A stretch of DNA of 64,000 bases from Bradyrhizobium sp. JYMT SZCCT0428 (GCF_018131075.1 NZ_JAFCLS010000036.1:21966-85965); one strand, 5' to 3'. Numbered from the stretch's first letter, positions 35,259-43,996 are shown. Made by a program: numbers and translations. The notes: a model not told the origin generated them from the sequence alone.

Positions 35259-36248
35259 ATGAACCGACGCGAACTCCTGAAAGCCGCCGCCGTGCTGCCG
35301 CTGGCGCAAGCCGCGCTCTCGCATCCGGCCTTCGCGCAAGCCGCGTATCCCTCGCGCAATATCACCATGATCGTGCCGTTTCCGCCCGGCGGCCAGGCTG
35401 ATCTGGCGGCGCGGCCGGTGGCGCAGGCGCTGGAAAAAATCCTCGGCAAGCCTGTGCTGGTCGACAACCGCGCCGGTGGCGGCGGCGGATCGGTCGGCAA
35501 TGCGGCGGCGGCGCGCGCCGAACCCGACGGCTACACATTGTTGATGACGCTGTCGTCGCTGGCGGTGCTGCCGGAGGCCGACCGGCTGTTCGACCGGCCG
35601 GTGGCCTACGAAGTATCGCAATTCGCGCCGGTCGCGCGCGTGCTGGCCGACCCCACGCTGCTGGCGGTGCCGGCCTCGGCACCGTGGAAGACGCTGCAGG
35701 ATTTCGTCGATGATGCCAAAAAGCGTCCCGGCCAGATTCCTTACGGCTCGTCGGGGCCCTATGGCACGCTGCATGTGGCGATGGAAATGTTCGCGGCGAG
35801 CGCCGGCATCAAATTGCTGCACGTGCCGTTTCGCGGCGCCGCACCTGCGTTGACCGCGCTGCTCAGCGGCACGGTGCAGGCGGTGGCCTCGGCGCCGGGC
35901 ACGCTGAAGCAGCAGGTCGATGACGGCAAGATGCGCGTGCTCGCGAACTGGGGCGCGGCGCGTATCGCAAGCTTTCCCGATCTGCCGACCTTCCAGGAGC
36001 TCGGCTACAAGGACGTCGAGTTCTACATCTGGGCGGGATTGTTTGCGCAGAGCGCGCTGCCGGCGCCGATCATGACGCAGTTGCGCGGCGCGATGGCACA
36101 GGCGGTGAAGGCGCCCGAAGTGATCAGGACCTTCGAGACCGCCGGCAGTCCGGTCGCTTACATGGACGCGCCGGAATTTGCAAAATTCGTCGCCGACGAC
36201 AGCGCGCGGCTGGTCGCCGCGGTGAAGAAGATCGGCAAGGTGGAGTAG
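35259..36248 (+). CDS. Bug/TctC-family solute-binding protein (Tat-like signal)
   Basis: A 329-residue periplasmic binding protein of the Bug family. The N-terminus MNRRELLKAAAVLPLAQAALS is a twin-arginine-like signal, unlike the Sec signal of the first Bug protein in the window. The core has ITMIVPFPPGGQADLAARPVAQAL, DNRAGGGGGSVGNAAAARAEPDGYTLL, PYGSSGPYGTLHVAMEMF and HVPFRGAAPALTALLSGTVQ. GGGGGAA lies 7 nt before ATG 35259; ATG 35253 sits too close to it. No transporter membrane genes accompany it. It ends 9 nt before the convergent autotransporter stop. Confidence 0.93.
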   Translation: MNRRELLKAAAVLPLAQAALSHPAFAQAAYPSRNITMIVPFPPGGQADLAARPVAQALEKILGKPVLVDNRAGGGGGSVGNAAAARAEPDGYTLLMTLSSLAVLPEADRLFDRPVAYEVSQFAPVARVLADPTLLAVPASAPWKTLQDFVDDAKKRPGQIPYGSSGPYGTLHVAMEMFAASAGIKLLHVPFRGAAPALTALLSGTVQAVASAPGTLKQQVDDGKMRVLANWGAARIASFPDLPTFQELGYKDVEFYIWAGLFAQSALPAPIMTQLRGAMAQAVKAPEVIRTFETAGSPVAYMDAPEFAKFVADDSARLVAAVKKIGKVE

Positions 36249-36257
36249 CGGCCTGCC

Positions 36258-38843
36258 TCAGAATTCGCTGCGGATTGCGCCCCGCAATGTATGCCGGTCG
36301 AAGCCCGGTGCGAACGCGCCCTCGTAGGAGGCCTTGAACGACGTCGAGGCCGTCAGATCCCACCGCGCCTCGATGCCGGTGAGCGCAGTGGTGCGGGCGC
36401 GTCCGACGCCGGTGATCGCGAACTGGATTCCCGGCGCGCCTTCGAAAGCCGCAAGCATACCTGGCGCGTTGCCGGAAAACTCATGGCGCGCGCCGAGCGT
36501 GACGCCGAACTGCGCCGGAAGTCCATTGGCCATCACGGTCTGATGCATCAAGCGCAAACCCGCGGTGCCGAACAGCGCGTCGAAGTTGCCGGCCTGTACA
36601 ATCTGATTCACGCCGGGGGCGCCGGTTTCGCTGAAGTCGTTTTGCCTTGTCGCGTACCAGTCGAGGTTGGCAAAGGGCTCGGCCTTGAAGCCACTGAGCT
36701 GGAACGGCCGCGCGATGCCGAACGTGGCGGCGAACGTGTTGGCGCGGGACTGGCCGGTGGCGGTTTCGCCCAGGAACGCGATCGCGCGCGAGGATTCCAG
36801 CGCCGCGAACGAATAGCTGATGGCCGATGCGACGTTGAATCCGTAGCTCTCGCCGCGCGCATAGAACCCGGCGTGGCCGGCATTGGCATCGATCCGGTCG
36901 GCGCGACTTGCCGACCGGATCTTGCCGGTCGATGCGCCGACTGCGAGGCCGATTGTGGCACCGGGGCTGTTCCACAGATCGACACCGAGCGCGGCGCCGC
37001 CGATGCTGGTGTTGGTGCCGAAGGCGATGTCGGTCGCCGCCACCTTGTCCCAATTGCCATAGCCGCCGAACCACACGCTCTGCACTGGCGCAGCGCGGCG
37101 CGCGCGAAGCGCCTTGCTGATCGGGTCCGCCGGCTCCGGCGCGTAGGAAGAGGCCGACATCCGCACGGTCTCGCCGCGCGACTGGGTACCGGCGTTCCAC
37201 ATGAAATTCTGGAAGGCGCCGGCTTGATCGGTGGTGAAACGGCGCCCATCTGCGTGAATCTGTCCGGCGAGATCGTCGAGGCCGGCCTTGATGCCGGGCG
37301 TGTTGAGCGCGGCGAGCGTGTTGATGGCGGTGGAGAGTGGGCCGGACACGCTGCCGAGCTGGGCCGTGTCAAGCGCGCCGGCCACGGCGGCCTGGTTCGG
37401 AGTCAAACCGGACACCGACAGCGTGCCGAAGCCTGCGATCTGCTGCAGCGTGAAATACGCATTGTTGGCATCGTAGCTGAGCTGCCCCGACACCAGCGGC
37501 GCGTTCAGCGGCGCCAGCGATGCGAAGGTTCCGGTGACGCCGCCGGCCGCGGTGACGATCGTGTATTGCGTGTTGGCAACAAAGCCGGTGCCGAGCGGCA
37601 CGATCTGCACGGTGCCGCCATTGAGGGTCGCGGCGCCGGTCGCGGCGATCTTGTCGGATTGCCCGGCAGCGTTGATTTCGACCTGGTAAGTCGAGCCGGC
37701 GTTGAAGGTGACATTGCCGTTGACGTTGGTGGTGCCGATCGAATTGCCGGGCGCGACGGTGCCGCCATTGTTGACGACGAGGCCGCCGACCGTGCCGGTG
37801 CCGCCGAGATAGCCGCCGTTGACGGTGACGACGGACGGCAATGTGCCGTTCACGATCAGGCCGCCGGCTTCCACCGTCGTCGCGCCGTTGAAGGCGGTGG
37901 TGCCGGTCAGTGTCCAGACCGAGGTGCCGGTTTTCCGCAGCAGTTCAAACTCATCATACTGCAGGCCTGTGCCGAGATTGCCGAGGTTGAACGTCGCGCT
38001 TCCGTTACCGCCAAATCCCAGCGTGTCGGTGCCGGTACCGCCAAATACAAGCCCGGTGATGGCCGATCCTGGCGCCAGCGTGAGCGAGTCTGCGCCACCC
38101 GACAAATTGATCGCGGTGCTGCCGCCGCCCGTGATCGTGCCCGAATTGAAGACGGTGTCGATACCGGTCGATCCCGTGATTCCCACAGCGACGGTCCCGG
38201 AAATCGTACCGGCATTGTTGATCGTATTGCCGCCGGCGCTGAGAAAAATGCCGTCAAAGCCGATGACGGATCCGCCAGCGAGCACATTGATTGAATTTGA
38301 AGTCGATGTCCCGCCAACATATGCACCTTGCGCGCTGATGGCGTTACCGAACACAGTGCCGCCGACGTTGATGGTGTTGTTGCTGGAATCGAGAACGCCA
38401 ATGGCAGGCCCGCCGATGCTGGTGGTCGCGACAAGACCTCCGGCTGCAATCGATATCGTGTTGCTGGCGGAGCCGTTGAGGATCAGGATTCCACTGCTGC
38501 CGGCGTGCTGAATCGTTCCCTGATCATTGACATTCACCTGCGATGAGGAAGTGTTTGACAGACTAACCGCCGAAAAGGCGGCGGCTGGCGTAAGCGAAGC
38601 CGGGGCGCCTCCCGTGCCGATATTGACCGTAACATTGGTCCTGCCCGTAGCGTTGATGTTGTCGGTGTTGCCCAGGCCGGTGCAAGTCGCCACATCGTTG
38701 GAATCGAGTGCGCCGATGGCGCCGGTGCCGACCACCGTGCAGGCGGCGTGCGCCGGGCCGGGTGCCAGCGCAAGCAGCCCCCCGAGCACGAGCGGCGCCA
38801 GCGGTGTGGTGACGAGCAGTCTGTTGCGCAAGTCAATCGGCAT
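36258..38843 (-). CDS. Autotransporter domain-containing outer-membrane protein
   Basis: An 861-residue type Va secreted protein. A signal peptide (LLVTTPLAPLVLGGLLALAPGPAHA) is followed by a Gly/Thr/Asn/Val-rich beta-helix passenger (residues about 30-450) with a PATR-type repeat (GGLIVNGTLPSVVTVNGGYLGGTGTVGGLVVNNGGTVAPGNSIGT). The C-terminal beta-barrel domain spans about residue 610 to the end, finishing in AIRSEF with terminal Phe, the BAM signal. ATG 38843 gives the best signal peptide; the frame is open to 38888. The divergently placed AraC pair may control it. The passenger carries no recognisable enzyme and may be an adhesin. Confidence 0.93.
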   Translation of the reverse strand: MPIDLRNRLLVTTPLAPLVLGGLLALAPGPAHAACTVVGTGAIGALDSNDVATCTGLGNTDNINATGRTNVTVNIGTGGAPASLTPAAAFSAVSLSNTSSSQVNVNDQGTIQHAGSSGILILNGSASNTISIAAGGLVATTSIGGPAIGVLDSSNNTINVGGTVFGNAISAQGAYVGGTSTSNSINVLAGGSVIGFDGIFLSAGGNTINNAGTISGTVAVGITGSTGIDTVFNSGTITGGGSTAINLSGGADSLTLAPGSAITGLVFGGTGTDTLGFGGNGSATFNLGNLGTGLQYDEFELLRKTGTSVWTLTGTTAFNGATTVEAGGLIVNGTLPSVVTVNGGYLGGTGTVGGLVVNNGGTVAPGNSIGTTNVNGNVTFNAGSTYQVEINAAGQSDKIAATGAATLNGGTVQIVPLGTGFVANTQYTIVTAAGGVTGTFASLAPLNAPLVSGQLSYDANNAYFTLQQIAGFGTLSVSGLTPNQAAVAGALDTAQLGSVSGPLSTAINTLAALNTPGIKAGLDDLAGQIHADGRRFTTDQAGAFQNFMWNAGTQSRGETVRMSASSYAPEPADPISKALRARRAAPVQSVWFGGYGNWDKVAATDIAFGTNTSIGGAALGVDLWNSPGATIGLAVGASTGKIRSASRADRIDANAGHAGFYARGESYGFNVASAISYSFAALESSRAIAFLGETATGQSRANTFAATFGIARPFQLSGFKAEPFANLDWYATRQNDFSETGAPGVNQIVQAGNFDALFGTAGLRLMHQTVMANGLPAQFGVTLGARHEFSGNAPGMLAAFEGAPGIQFAITGVGRARTTALTGIEARWDLTASTSFKASYEGAFAPGFDRHTLRGAIRSEF

Positions 38844-39167
38844 CACGGCGTTTTGGGCGCGGTCCTGTATTCCAGTCGGCATCGACAATTCCTTCGTGGC
38901 AGCATCCGAACTGCTAGCGGGAACGTCGCGGCGCTTCTTGGAGCTGCGCGAAACGCATTATGGCTGAAGGCGCAAGACGCCGGTTTACGCCGGCCTGTTG
39001 CGGCGATGTCACGGACGGGCGGGTCGGCGGCGCGACGGGTTGCCGCATCTAATGGACTACAGCGCAAATTTCCATGGTCTGGTGCGCAACTGTGCTGGAA
39101 GACGTTGCGCCGGGCAGCCAACGCGATATTGGTGTTCCGTTACACGAGCCTGGAGACGCGCGCGCCT
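38844..39167. other. Divergent intergenic region, autotransporter/AraC
   Basis: This 324-base spacer must hold promoters for the reverse autotransporter and the forward AraC pair. It remains open in a shadow frame (38748 onward) but shows no coding signature before 39168. I see no strong palindrome or RNA gene. Confidence 0.4.
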
Positions 39168-40176
39168 ATGGCGGCCGACAGCCAATCGACCCCCGGCGCG
39201 CCGCTGCTCGGCTATGCCGGCGACCCGCATGGGCCTGCCTATGAGATGTGGCGGGAGGAGTTTTGCCGCCACGTGATAGCGGCCGATCTTTCGCCTCTGT
39301 CCGGCGGCGCTTTTCGCTGTGACATCACGCCGTTGATATTGCCGCAGGCAACGATATCCTTCTGCAACGGCACGCCGATCAGATTTACGACGCTTGGCGC
39401 CAGCGACGATCTGGCGTTGCTGATCGCGCCGGATTCGCCGTTGCACGCCGTCATGGGCCGTCGCGCGATCGAAGTCGCGCCGCTGGGCATGAGCCTTGGC
39501 GACGCCTCCATCAAGGGCGCGTTCATCTCGCAGCTCGAGGAGGGCAACTTCAAGTCCGCCTTGTTCAACCGCAAGACGCTGCTGTCCTACTGCCCCGATG
39601 CGCAAGACAGCATTGCGCGGCCGCTCGATCATAACCCCGCGCTCACAGCGCTGCTGCATCGATATTACGACTTCGCGGTTCAGCACGCCCCGGGCCTCGA
39701 TGCGATGGCGCAGCATGCCGTTTCGCAACATTTGATGGATTTGCTGGTGCTGGTGCTCGGCGGCAGGCGCGACGCCACCGAACTGGCGAAACAGCGCGGC
39801 CTCGCCGCGGCGCGGCTGGAAGCCATCAAGGCCGACATTCTGGCGCGGCTCGGCGACGGCAGCCTCACGCTCGCCGACCTCGCGCGGCGCCACCGCGCCA
39901 GCCCGCGCACCATTCAATTGCTGTTCGAGCGCAGCGGCGCCACGTTCTCGGAGTTCGTGCTGGAGCAGCGGCTGCTGCGGGCGGCAAGGCTGCTGCGCGA
40001 TCCGCGGCACCGGGCGGGCAAGGTGAGCGATATTGCCTATCGCCGGATTCAACGATGTCTCGTATTTCCACCGGTCGTTTCGCCGGCGCTTTGGCATGAC
40101 GCCTCTGGAAGCGAAGGCGCAGCAGGTGGAAACGGATATAGACGAACGGTTGCATGGGCCCGGGACACGTAAATGA
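39168..40176 (+). pseudogene. AraC-family regulator disrupted by a 2-nt deletion
   Basis: The first of two tandem AraC-type regulators. It aligns with the intact copy downstream over its whole length (GYAGDPHGPAYEMWREEFCRHVI versus the copy's GYRGDPCGPAYDAWREEFCRRVM, then PDAQDSIARPL and EAIKADILARLGDGSLTLADLARRH). Reading is normal to Tyr-291 (40038-40040), then the copy's LAGFNDVSYFHRS is lost: two bases are missing at 40040/40041. Restoring CT recovers LAGFNDVSYFHRSFRRRFGMTPLEA and a stop TGA at 40174-40176 that overlaps the next ATG by 4 nt. As is, translation ends at TAA 40170-40172 with an unrelated tail and no second HTH. A sequencing error remains possible. Confidence 0.8.
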
Positions 40177-41153
40177 CGCACGAGAAATCCTCGACCAGCC
40201 ACCTGCCTCGCCTGGGGTATCGCGGCGACCCCTGTGGACCAGCCTATGACGCCTGGCGGGAGGAGTTTTGCCGCCGCGTGATGTGCGGCGATGTGGCGCC
40301 GCTCGCGGCCGGGCCCGTGCGATGCGACGTGACCGCGGTGCCGCTGCCGGGCCTCATGATGTCGGGGGCCGCAGGCTCGCCGATGCAATTCGTCGCGACC
40401 GGTGCCGACCGCGACAGCGCGCTCGCCTTCGTGCTGGCCACGGCCGCGCCGATGCGCATCACGGTCGGCGGCCGGTCGGTCGATCTTGAACCGATGGGCA
40501 CCGGCCTTTCCGATGCGGCCCATGAAGGTGCCGACGTCTCGCAACTGGCCGAAGGGCGCTTCAAGTCGCTGTTCATCGAGCGCCGCACGCTGCTCGCCTA
40601 TTGTCCCGATGCGGAAGATCGCATTGCGCGGCCGCTCGCGCCAAACCCCGCGCTCGCGGCGATGCTGCACCAGTATTATGATCTCGCGGTTCAGCATGCC
40701 CCGGGTCTCGACGCCCTGGCGCAGAGTGCCGTCTCGCAGCATCTCCTGGACCTGGTGGTCCTGATGCTGGGGACAGGACGCGACGAGACCGAACTGGCGA
40801 AAGACCGCGGCCTTGCGGCGGCTCGGCTGGAAGCGATCAAGGCCGACATTCTGTCGCGCCTCGGCGACGGCAGGCTGACGCTCGCCGACCTCGCGCAGCG
40901 CCACCGCGCCAGCCCGCGCTCCATCCAGATGCTGTTCGAGCGTGCTGGTACCACGTTTTCGGAATTCGTGCTGGAGCAGCGGCTGATGCTGGCGGTACGG
41001 CTGCTGCGCGATCCGCTGCGCCGGGCGAGCAAGATCAGCGATATCGCCTATCTCGCAGGTTTCAACGATGTCTCGTATTTTCACCGGTCGTTTCGCCGGC
41101 GTTTTGGCATGACGCCGCTGGACGCGAAAATGCGGCGCCCGGAAAAAGAGTAG
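40173..41153 (+). CDS. AraC-family transcriptional regulator, intact
   Basis: A 326-residue protein with an N-terminal cupin-like ligand domain (residues 1 to about 190, with PDAEDRIARPL and YYDLAVQHAPGLDALAQSAVSQHLLDLVVL) and two C-terminal helix-turn-helices: LTLADLAQRHRASPRSIQMLFERAG and SDIAYLAGFNDVSYFHRSFRRRFGMTPL. Its ATG overlaps the restored stop of the upstream copy. The two genes are closely similar even in DNA at their 3' ends, so they arose by tandem duplication or exchange. The likely target is the divergent autotransporter, inferred from position only. Confidence 0.93.
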   Translation: MTHEKSSTSHLPRLGYRGDPCGPAYDAWREEFCRRVMCGDVAPLAAGPVRCDVTAVPLPGLMMSGAAGSPMQFVATGADRDSALAFVLATAAPMRITVGGRSVDLEPMGTGLSDAAHEGADVSQLAEGRFKSLFIERRTLLAYCPDAEDRIARPLAPNPALAAMLHQYYDLAVQHAPGLDALAQSAVSQHLLDLVVLMLGTGRDETELAKDRGLAAARLEAIKADILSRLGDGRLTLADLAQRHRASPRSIQMLFERAGTTFSEFVLEQRLMLAVRLLRDPLRRASKISDIAYLAGFNDVSYFHRSFRRRFGMTPLDAKMRRPEKE

Positions 41154-41353
41154 CATCACGTGGCGATGCGACGTTGCGCAGTCGGGGCGCTCATGACGCG
41201 CTTCCGCGATGGCCCTGAATATCGGCGGTGTAGGGAACTCCCTTCACATTTTTTTGTCTCAGCGAACGCTGGCTGGCCGCATTCATTGGAGAGTTTGGGA
41301 GCGGTGCGAGTTGGAACCCGCATCGCCACAGCACTCGAATGAAAGGACCGGAC

Positions 41354-41734
41354 ATGAAACGAGCGGACCCGGCCGCGCCACGCATTGTGCTCAGCCTTGC
41401 CCTTGCGATCGGAAGCGTTGGCGCCCTGCAATCAACAGCGTTCGCCCAGGAGTATCGTGGAACCTGGGAACAACAGATGGCCTGCACGCCGGACGTCTGG
41501 CGTCTCTGCAGCGATCAGGTTCCGGATGTCAGCCGGATCGTGGCATGTTTGCGGCAGAACACGCCGCAGCTCTCGAATAATTGCCGCGCGGTATTTGAAT
41601 CGCAGGCGAATGCGCAACAGGCACCGGCCGGCCGGGCGCCACAACAGCAAATCGCGCCGCGCGGCCGCGCAGCACCACTGGCGCAGCCCCAGCCGTTGCC
41701 GCCGAGACCCTACTATCAAGACGACGACGATTAG
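41354..41734 (+). CDS. Small secreted cysteine-rich protein
   Basis: A 126-residue exported protein. Signal peptide residues 1-31 (IVLSLALAIGSVGALQSTAFAQ). The mature part has four Cys in QMACTPDVWRLCSDQVPDVSRIVACLRQNTPQLSNNCRAVF, a pattern like the cysteine-rich repeat (Golgi apparatus/FGFR1-type) that rhizobial genomes often carry. It ends in a proline/glutamine-rich tail and a DDDD. AAGGA precedes ATG 41354. It appears monocistronic and is followed by a dispersed palindromic repeat. Function unknown; disulfides are likely. Confidence 0.85.
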   Translation: MKRADPAAPRIVLSLALAIGSVGALQSTAFAQEYRGTWEQQMACTPDVWRLCSDQVPDVSRIVACLRQNTPQLSNNCRAVFESQANAQQAPAGRAPQQQIAPRGRAAPLAQPQPLPPRPYYQDDDD

Positions 41735-41836
41735 AGCGTTTTCGAGCGAAGTGGATACCGGTTCGCGTGAAGAAAACGCGTCAAAACAAGAGTCTAGAGC
41801 CCCGTTCCGATTCCATCGGAACGGAAAAGGCTCTAG
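41733..41836. repeat. Dispersed palindromic repeat type 1, copy A
   Basis: Starts AGAGCGTTTTCGAGCGAAG and contains an 8-bp GCGTTTTC/GAAAACGC stem and a second hairpin at 41794-41836 (CTAGAGCC...GGCTCTAG with GTTCCGAT/ATCGGAAC inside). It is related to copy B at 42337, and to a truncated copy and a diverged copy near 51.6 and 53.1 kb. Its 3' end overlaps the stop codon of the ybaK-like gene. Confidence 0.85.
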
Positions 41837-42318
41837 GCCGTCGCGTCGCTTTCGGTTTTGACCTCGCAGACATCGACCCATTCGGCCGAGGTCAGTTCCG
41901 CCATACGCGCGGGTGTGATGCGCACCGCGCTGTGGGTCGAGCCCGCGGCCGGAACCACGATGGCGAACGCCTTTAGCGACACGTCGCAATAGACCGGAAG
42001 CGGCGTCTTCAATCCGAACGGACAGACGCCGCCGACTTCATGGCCGGTGATCTCGGCGACCTCGTCTAGCCCGAGCATTTTCGGCTTGCCGCCGAACAGC
42101 GCCTTCACCTTCTTGTTGTCCATCCGCGAGGTGCCGGCCGCCACGATCAGCACCACGCGTTCGCCGATCCGCAAGCTGAGCGTCTTGGCGATTCGCGCCG
42201 GCTCGACGCCATAGGCCTCGGCCGCGAGCACGACCGTTGCCGAACTCATGGTGGATTCGATCACCGAAATTTCAGGCGCCTTCTCGGCAAAGAAGGCGCG
42301 GACGGATTCTAGGCTCAT
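41833..42318 (-). CDS. YbaK/EbsC-type aminoacyl-tRNA deacylase
   Basis: A 161-residue editing enzyme of the YbaK/ProX superfamily. Motifs: STMSSATVVLAAEAYGVEPARIAKTLSLRIGERVVLIVAAGTSRMDNKKVKALFGGKP with the conserved Lys in AKTL, then GHEVGGVCPFGL, which matches the family G-x-x-S/C-P-x-G region, and PVYCDVSLKAF. It hydrolyses mischarged tRNA, for example Cys-tRNA(Pro) in the model members; the tRNA preference here is not determinable. It is flanked on both sides by copies of the same dispersed palindrome. Confidence 0.93.
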   Translation of the reverse strand: MSLESVRAFFAEKAPEISVIESTMSSATVVLAAEAYGVEPARIAKTLSLRIGERVVLIVAAGTSRMDNKKVKALFGGKPKMLGLDEVAEITGHEVGGVCPFGLKTPLPVYCDVSLKAFAIVVPAAGSTHSAVRITPARMAELTSAEWVDVCEVKTESDATA

Positions 42319-42336
42319 GGGTCAGGACTTTCGGGT

Positions 42337-42436
42337 AGAGCGTTTTCCAGCGAAGTGGACACCGGTTCGCGTCAAGAAAACGCGTCCAATCAAGAATCTG
42401 GAGCCCCGTTCCGATTTCATCGGAACGGGGCTCCAG
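42337..42436. repeat. Dispersed palindromic repeat type 1, copy B
   Basis: The best-preserved copy. The start AGAGCGTTTTCCAGCGAAG is followed by GAAAACGC in inverted orientation, then a perfect 18-bp stem (arms at 42398-42415 and 42419-42436) with a 3-nt loop TTC. The 3' hairpin overlaps the end of the HAD gene and encodes its last residues. It could act as a transcript terminator or stabiliser, though no long T-run follows. Confidence 0.88.
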
Positions 42437-43166
42437 CTACCAACTCGGGCAATTCGGCGAGCGCGTGGATGCGATGGTCGGGCTCGAGCCCGAGCTCGTC
42501 CATCTGGGTGCGGATCGCCTTGAACATCGTGAGCGGCGGGACGAGATCGGCTTTGCTGCAGGCCTGCGCCATCGTCTCCGGCGTCACCCGCTCGATCCAG
42601 GCAACGTTGAGGCCGAACGCCTTGGCGCCGCAGGCGTCCCACGGGTTCGAGGAGATGAACAGGACCTCGTGCGGCGGAATGTGAAGCGTGCTTTCGATCA
42701 AGGCGTAGGCGTCCGGGCTCGGTTTGAATATTTTATTGGCGTCGACGCTGATGGTGGCATCGAGTACGCGGTCGAGGCCACTGTTCTTCACCAGCGCGTC
42801 CAGCATGTCCGGGCTGCCGTTGGAGAGAATGGCGAGCTTCTTGTCCCTCATCGCCGCGAGCGAGGCAAGCGCATCGGGATAGAGATCGAGATGCAGGTAT
42901 TTGTCCATGATCCGATCAAAATTAGCCTCGTCGTATTTCAGGCCGAGGCAGCGCAGCGTGTAGGCAAGGGATTCCCGCGTCACATCAGAGAAATCCTCAT
43001 AGCGCCGCATCAGGGAGCGCAGCCAGGTATATTCCAGCTGCTTGATGCGCCAGATCTGGGTGATGATTTCGCCGTAGCCGGGAAAGGCCTGTTCGGTGAC
43101 TGACGCCACCGACTGGATGTCGTAGAGCGTGCCATAGGCATCGAACACGACGGCTTTGATATTCAC
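42417..43166 (-). CDS. HAD-superfamily haloacid dehalogenase type II
   Basis: A 249-residue L-2-haloacid dehalogenase-like protein. Seen: VVFDAYGTLYD (nucleophile Asp), then ESLAYTLRCLGL, KLAILSNGSPDML (motif II with Ser), FKPSPDAYALIESTLHIPPHEVLFISSNPWDACGAKAFGLNVAWI (motif III Lys and motif IV). An aromatic/Tyr-Leu-rich cap follows the Asp motif. The start is GTG 43166 with GGAGAGAG upstream. Its C-terminus (GAPFR) is encoded by one arm of the palindromic repeat, so that end is variable DNA. It begins 5 nt after the DLH-like gene, in one transcript. Confidence 0.93.
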   Translation of the reverse strand: MNIKAVVFDAYGTLYDIQSVASVTEQAFPGYGEIITQIWRIKQLEYTWLRSLMRRYEDFSDVTRESLAYTLRCLGLKYDEANFDRIMDKYLHLDLYPDALASLAAMRDKKLAILSNGSPDMLDALVKNSGLDRVLDATISVDANKIFKPSPDAYALIESTLHIPPHEVLFISSNPWDACGAKAFGLNVAWIERVTPETMAQACSKADLVPPLTMFKAIRTQMDELGLEPDHRIHALAELPELVAGAPFR

Positions 43167-43171
43167 GTGAC

Positions 43172-43996
43172 TTACTCTCTCCTGCCAATCGTTGCGTCGA
43201 GGAATTCGCGGAGCGCGACGATCGATTGGTCTGTTGCTATCTGGTTGAATTCGAGATGGCGCCCCGAAAGCTCGGCCGGTATCGCGACGTTGGGTACGTC
43301 GAAGCCGTGATGGGCATCGGGATAGACGATGAGCTTGATCGGCGCGCCCTGATCCTTCTGCCTTGATATCCCCCAGGCGTCCTGACCGTCCACCATTTTG
43401 CGGCACTCTTCGGCAGGAGTCACGTCATCGCGTTCGCCGATCAGGATCAGCGTCGGCACCGTCATGCCGCCCTTGAAGTGACGGCACGGTGGATAGAATG
43501 CGATGGCCGCATGAAACTTGTTTGGCGATGCCTGTTCCAGGAAGCCATGCTCGACAGACGTGAGAGCCACCCGGCCACCATTCGCAAAACCCAGCACCGC
43601 AATTCGCGCAGGATCGACCAATGGATGGCGCGCCAGAAACTTCAGGGCCCGGTAGGCATCCAGGATCAGATCCTGCGGGGGATTTTCGCCGCAGCTCTTC
43701 AGGCCGCGCGGGCCGAGGCTATCGACGGTGAGCGTCACATAGCCCCAGGATGCGATCCGCTTGCCCCAGCGCTGGTCCAGCCGTCCCCAATTGCCATTGC
43801 AGCTATGCAGCAACACGACGGCGGGCGAGGGGCTCGCGCTGCTTGCTTGCCGCAGGTAACCCTGCAGCGGATGCGAACTGGCGAGCGGGCTCTCGATTTC
43901 GACGGCGATCGGCGGCGATTCAGCCGCGAGGCACTGAACGATGCTTGCCATCGAGATCGCGGCGGCGAGGACAGCGATTTTGGCAAGTTGGGTCAC
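43172..43996 (-). CDS. Dienelactone-hydrolase-like exported protein with Ala at nucleophile
   Basis: A 274-residue alpha/beta hydrolase with a signal peptide (residues 1-25, AVLAAAISMASIVQCLAAES). Typical elements: AVVLLHSCNGNWGR, DAYRALKFLARHPLVDPARIAVLGFANGGRVA, IGERDDVTPAEEC (acid) and VYPDAHHGFD (His). The elbow that should read GxSxGG or GxCxGG reads GFANGG: the nucleophile is Ala-138 (codon GCG at 43585-43583). A single base change from TCG would explain it. The protein may be a non-catalytic relative. It precedes the HAD gene by 5 nt. Confidence 0.85.
   Translation of the reverse strand: MTQLAKIAVLAAAISMASIVQCLAAESPPIAVEIESPLASSHPLQGYLRQASSASPSPAVVLLHSCNGNWGRLDQRWGKRIASWGYVTLTVDSLGPRGLKSCGENPPQDLILDAYRALKFLARHPLVDPARIAVLGFANGGRVALTSVEHGFLEQASPNKFHAAIAFYPPCRHFKGGMTVPTLILIGERDDVTPAEECRKMVDGQDAWGISRQKDQGAPIKLIVYPDAHHGFDVPNVAIPAELSGRHLEFNQIATDQSIVALREFLDATIGRRE

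Noticed and set aside
36291..38294. 667-residue forward open frame
   Set aside because: It runs antisense through the autotransporter. Its translation is rich in Arg/Gly/Glu without any family motif, while the reverse frame shows a signal peptide, passenger and terminal Phe barrel. High GC keeps the shadow frame open.
38748..39167. N-terminal extension of the first AraC gene
   Set aside because: The open frame reads through the spacer into AraC, but the added residues do not resemble the paralogue, which starts near its own ATG. The alignment begins at 39168.
39057..41159. 700-residue reverse open frame
   Set aside because: It is antisense to both AraC genes. Its internal duplication just reflects the duplicated AraC genes. 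No independent ribosome-binding site or domain was seen.
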